Shown here: positions 6,854 to 7,990 of the stretch, piece by piece
Layout of the letters: each line of letters begins with the position of its first letter
Numbering within the stretch: the stretch's first letter is position 1
Assembly: GCA_013694945.1 (NCBI GenBank)
Contig: JACDBM010000047.1
Span: 1-7,990, forward strand
Direction of reading: 5' to 3'
Origin: Chthoniobacterales bacterium
Lineage (GTDB): Bacteria; Verrucomicrobiota; Verrucomicrobiia; Chthoniobacterales; UBA10450
DNA: 7,990 nt
Position numbers and translations under genes: made by a program
Notes under the pieces: generated by a model
Database searches by the model: none
Seen by the model: the letters and a program-made list of their open reading frames with translations, nothing else
What the model was told of the DNA's origin: nothing

Positions 6854-7615
6854 TTATCGGGTCGCCGGGTGCTCGCCGCGAAACATCGCCGGCGGAATCT
6901 TAGTTGCAAGAAGTCGATCGAAGTCGCGTCGAACGACGCCGTAACATTCACACGCCCGCTGCTCCAATCCTTTGCGATTGCGGATGGTGACGTGCCCGCG
7001 CCGGTACTGAATCAGTCCGCCTCGCTGCAGATTCCCCAGGATGACCGTGATGCCGGCGCGCCGGGCGCCGAGCATCTCAGATAGGAACTCGTGCGTGAGT
7101 TCGAACTCATCACCCTCAATGCGATCGTGCGTCATCAAGAGCCAGCAACAACAGCGCTGTTCGATCGAGTGGAGCCGGTTGCAGGTCGCTAGTTGGGCGA
7201 GCTGAGTAAAAAGCCCGTGGGCGTAAAGATGAAGCGCTTTCGCGAGCGGACCGCCGTGGCGCGTTTCCCGCCGCAGCACCGCAGCCCTCATTCGCAAGGC
7301 CCTGCCCGGTAGCTGCCAAAACGCTCTGCGCGGCGCTGTCTTTGCGCCGGAGAAAGCCGGGAGGCCGACCATGCCTTCATAACCAACGGTCGCAACTTCG
7401 GTTTCGGTGCCATCCTGTAATACCGTGACGATCGCGGCCGCTCCAGTTTCCGGGAAATAGACGTACTTGCCCGGGACGTTCGGTTCGTAGAGCGAATCTC
7501 GCGGTGCCAGCTCGACCTCTTTCAGGTCCCTCCGCAGGCGTTGAAGCATCGCGCGCGGCAGCCGCCGCAGAATGCGATTACGAAAAGGGGGCGGCGTGTT
7601 CCTTCTCGTTGGCAT
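6854..7615 (-). CDS. Crp/Fnr-family transcriptional regulator
   Basis: A 253-residue DNA-binding regulator starting at ATG 7613-7615, with gaaggga about 13 nt upstream as a weak ribosome binding site. The N-terminal cyclic-nucleotide-fold domain covers about 12-135: LYEPNVPGKYVYFPETG (42-58), TVLQDGTETEVATVGYEGMV (64-83). It lacks the GE..L...R phosphate-binding cassette of cAMP-binding Crp and has no N-terminal Cys cluster like Fnr, so the effector is unknown. The C-terminal winged helix-turn-helix covers about 148-218: SIEQR (150-154), WLLMTHDR (158-165), FELTHEFLSEMLGARRAGIT (171-190) and LQRGGLIQYRRGHVTI (196-211). This matches a common soil-bacterial Crp/Fnr subgroup. An unusual Cys155-Cys156-Cys157 run sits at the start of the DNA-binding domain. 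The gene diverges from the ferritin-like gene across 179 bp containing two dyads, suggesting autoregulation or control of its neighbour. Confidence 0.9.
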   Translation of the reverse strand: MPTRRNTPPPFRNRILRRLPRAMLQRLRRDLKEVELAPRDSLYEPNVPGKYVYFPETGAAAIVTVLQDGTETEVATVGYEGMVGLPAFSGAKTAPRRAFWQLPGRALRMRAAVLRRETRHGGPLAKALHLYAHGLFTQLAQLATCNRLHSIEQRCCCWLLMTHDRIEGDEFELTHEFLSEMLGARRAGITVILGNLQRGGLIQYRRGHVTIRNRKGLEQRACECYGVVRRDFDRLLATKIPPAMFRGEHPATR

Positions 7616-7666
7616 TCAATACTGTAGTCCCTTCTTTGTCTCTCGTCTTTGCGGGCGAATAAAAGT

Positions 7667-7688
7667 GATTTTCCGACAATGGAGAATC
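7667..7688. promoter_or_regulatory. 22-bp dyad, candidate operator between the divergent genes
   Basis: Half sites gattttcc (7667-7674) and ggagaatc (7681-7688) are inverted with 7 of 8 positions matching around a 6-bp spacer. The 8-6-8 geometry fits a dimeric regulator of Crp/Fnr size, though the half site is not the Crp (tgtga) or Fnr (ttgat) consensus. Its centre lies about 62 bp upstream of the regulator's start codon. A tacaat hexamer on the minus strand (7704-7709) could be a -10 element, without a convincing -35; if used, the dyad would sit just downstream of the transcription start, consistent with repression. Confidence 0.4.
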
Positions 7689-7720
7689 GTCGTTAGAGGA
7701 TGAATTGTACGCTTCCGCAC

Positions 7721-7746
7721 AAAAAAGTCACCGGCGACACTTTTTT
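7721..7746. promoter_or_regulatory. A/T-rich inverted repeat in the divergent intergenic region
   Basis: aaaaaagt (7721-7728) and acttttttt-like arm acttttttt's core acttttttt is precisely acttttt+t at 7739-7746, forming a perfect 8-bp inverted repeat around the 10-bp centre caccggcgac. It lies about 50 bp upstream of the ferritin-like start and 105 bp upstream of the regulator start. It is unlikely to be a terminator, because no gene ends here and the stem is mostly A:T. A protein-binding site, or paired A-tracts that bend DNA at the divergent promoters, are possible. Confidence 0.35.
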
Positions 7747-7781
7747 CACAACCAGCCTTCTCGCGAGCGGCGAATTGGCCT

Positions 7782-7785
7782 AGGA
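7782..7785 (+). promoter_or_regulatory. Ribosome binding site of the ferritin-like gene
   Basis: The sequence agga lies 9 nt before the ATG at 7795-7797. Together with the signal peptide that begins right after this ATG, it supports the chosen start. Confidence 0.5.
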
Positions 7786-7794
7786 CTAGTCACG

Positions 7795-7990
7795 ATGCGA
7801 ATCAGATGGAATTGGGATACAGCGCGCTTTGGCGTGAGGCGACGGTCATTCGTCAAATTTGCCGGCGCTACGGTGCTGGCCACGGTTGCCTCAGGAATCT
7901 TGCCTCGCCAAGCCTGGGCGCAGGCTGCTGGCGGTGTCAGCCTCGGGACCGGCGACACGGCGGTCCTGAACTACGCTTTCGCTTTGGAAC
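7795..7990 (+). CDS. Tat-exported ferritin-like domain protein, N-terminal part (runs off right edge)
   Basis: The first 65 codons of a plus-strand gene. Residues 15-21, RRRSFVK, are a twin-arginine motif (R-R-x-F-x-K). A hydrophobic stretch follows, FAGATVLATVASGIL (22-36), and an AWA-Q signal-peptidase site after residue 42. This is a complete Tat signal, so the protein is exported folded to the periplasm or cell envelope. The mature start continues GDTAVLNYAFALE (53-65), which matches the opening helix of the ferritin-like (Ferritin_2 type) proteins, where a 'D..VLN.AL.LE' helix supplies the first Glu iron ligand (here Glu65). Metal binding or oxidation cannot be judged because the other ligands lie outside the window. 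The gene diverges from the Crp/Fnr-type regulator. Confidence 0.75.
   Translation, partial: MRIRWNWDTARFGVRRRSFVKFAGATVLATVASGILPRQAWAQAAGGVSLGTGDTAVLNYAFALE

Noticed and set aside
6522..6944. Plus-strand open frame of 140 codons in the gene-poor stretch
   Set aside because: Arg/Ser/Pro-rich translation with no motif; it runs into the antisense of the Crp/Fnr-type gene and has no ribosome binding site.
7746..7958. Minus-strand frame of 70 codons at the right edge
   Set aside because: It is antisense to the Tat signal peptide and ferritin-like start, which is a far better-supported reading.
1..7990. Search for CRISPR arrays, insertion-sequence ends, transposase or integrase genes
   Set aside because: No regularly spaced direct repeats, terminal inverted repeats with target duplications, or transposase/integrase motifs were seen.

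Overview
The window looks like chromosomal DNA of moderately high GC content from a free-living, Gram-negative-type soil bacterium. The protein styles (glycosyltransferase/methyltransferase fusions, a Crp/Fnr protein of the 'VYFP..G/EVATVG.EGMVGLP' type, a Tat-exported ferritin-like protein) resemble Acidobacteriota or Verrucomicrobiota. That placement is recollection of family style only, not a marker-gene result.

Right edge (7616-7990): a partial plus-strand gene begins at 7795. It encodes a Tat-exported ferritin-like protein and diverges from a minus-strand Crp/Fnr-type regulator (6854-7615). The 179-bp spacer between them holds two inverted repeats, one of them a 22-bp dyad with 8-bp half sites, so shared regulation is plausible.

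Middle (6271-6853): about 580 bp without a confident gene. It contains a low-confidence minus-strand reading frame (6260-6601) that overlaps the next gene by 11 bp, and a short palindrome downstream of the regulator. I see nothing else firm there.

Left (1-6270): a minus-strand run of surface-glycan genes, in transcription order. First comes a 1131-residue fusion of methyltransferase, coiled coil, GT2 glycosyltransferase and GT4-like glycosyltransferase (2875-6270). Next is a second methyltransferase with an extra N-terminal beta-type domain (1524-2843), then a small predicted exported lipoprotein carrying the same extra domain (1035-1505). Then come a third, unrelated-subtype methyltransferase (171-905) and an open frame leaving the left edge (1-167). 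Gaps are 31, 18, 129 and 3 bp, so most or all are probably one transcription unit. The 129-bp gap at 906-1034 shows no clear promoter or terminator.

Taken together, the left part probably builds and methylates a cell-surface polysaccharide or glycan. The most interesting points are the single-chain combination of methyltransferase, coiled coil and two glycosyltransferases, and the sharing of one uncharacterised ~85-residue domain between a soluble methyltransferase and its exported neighbour.
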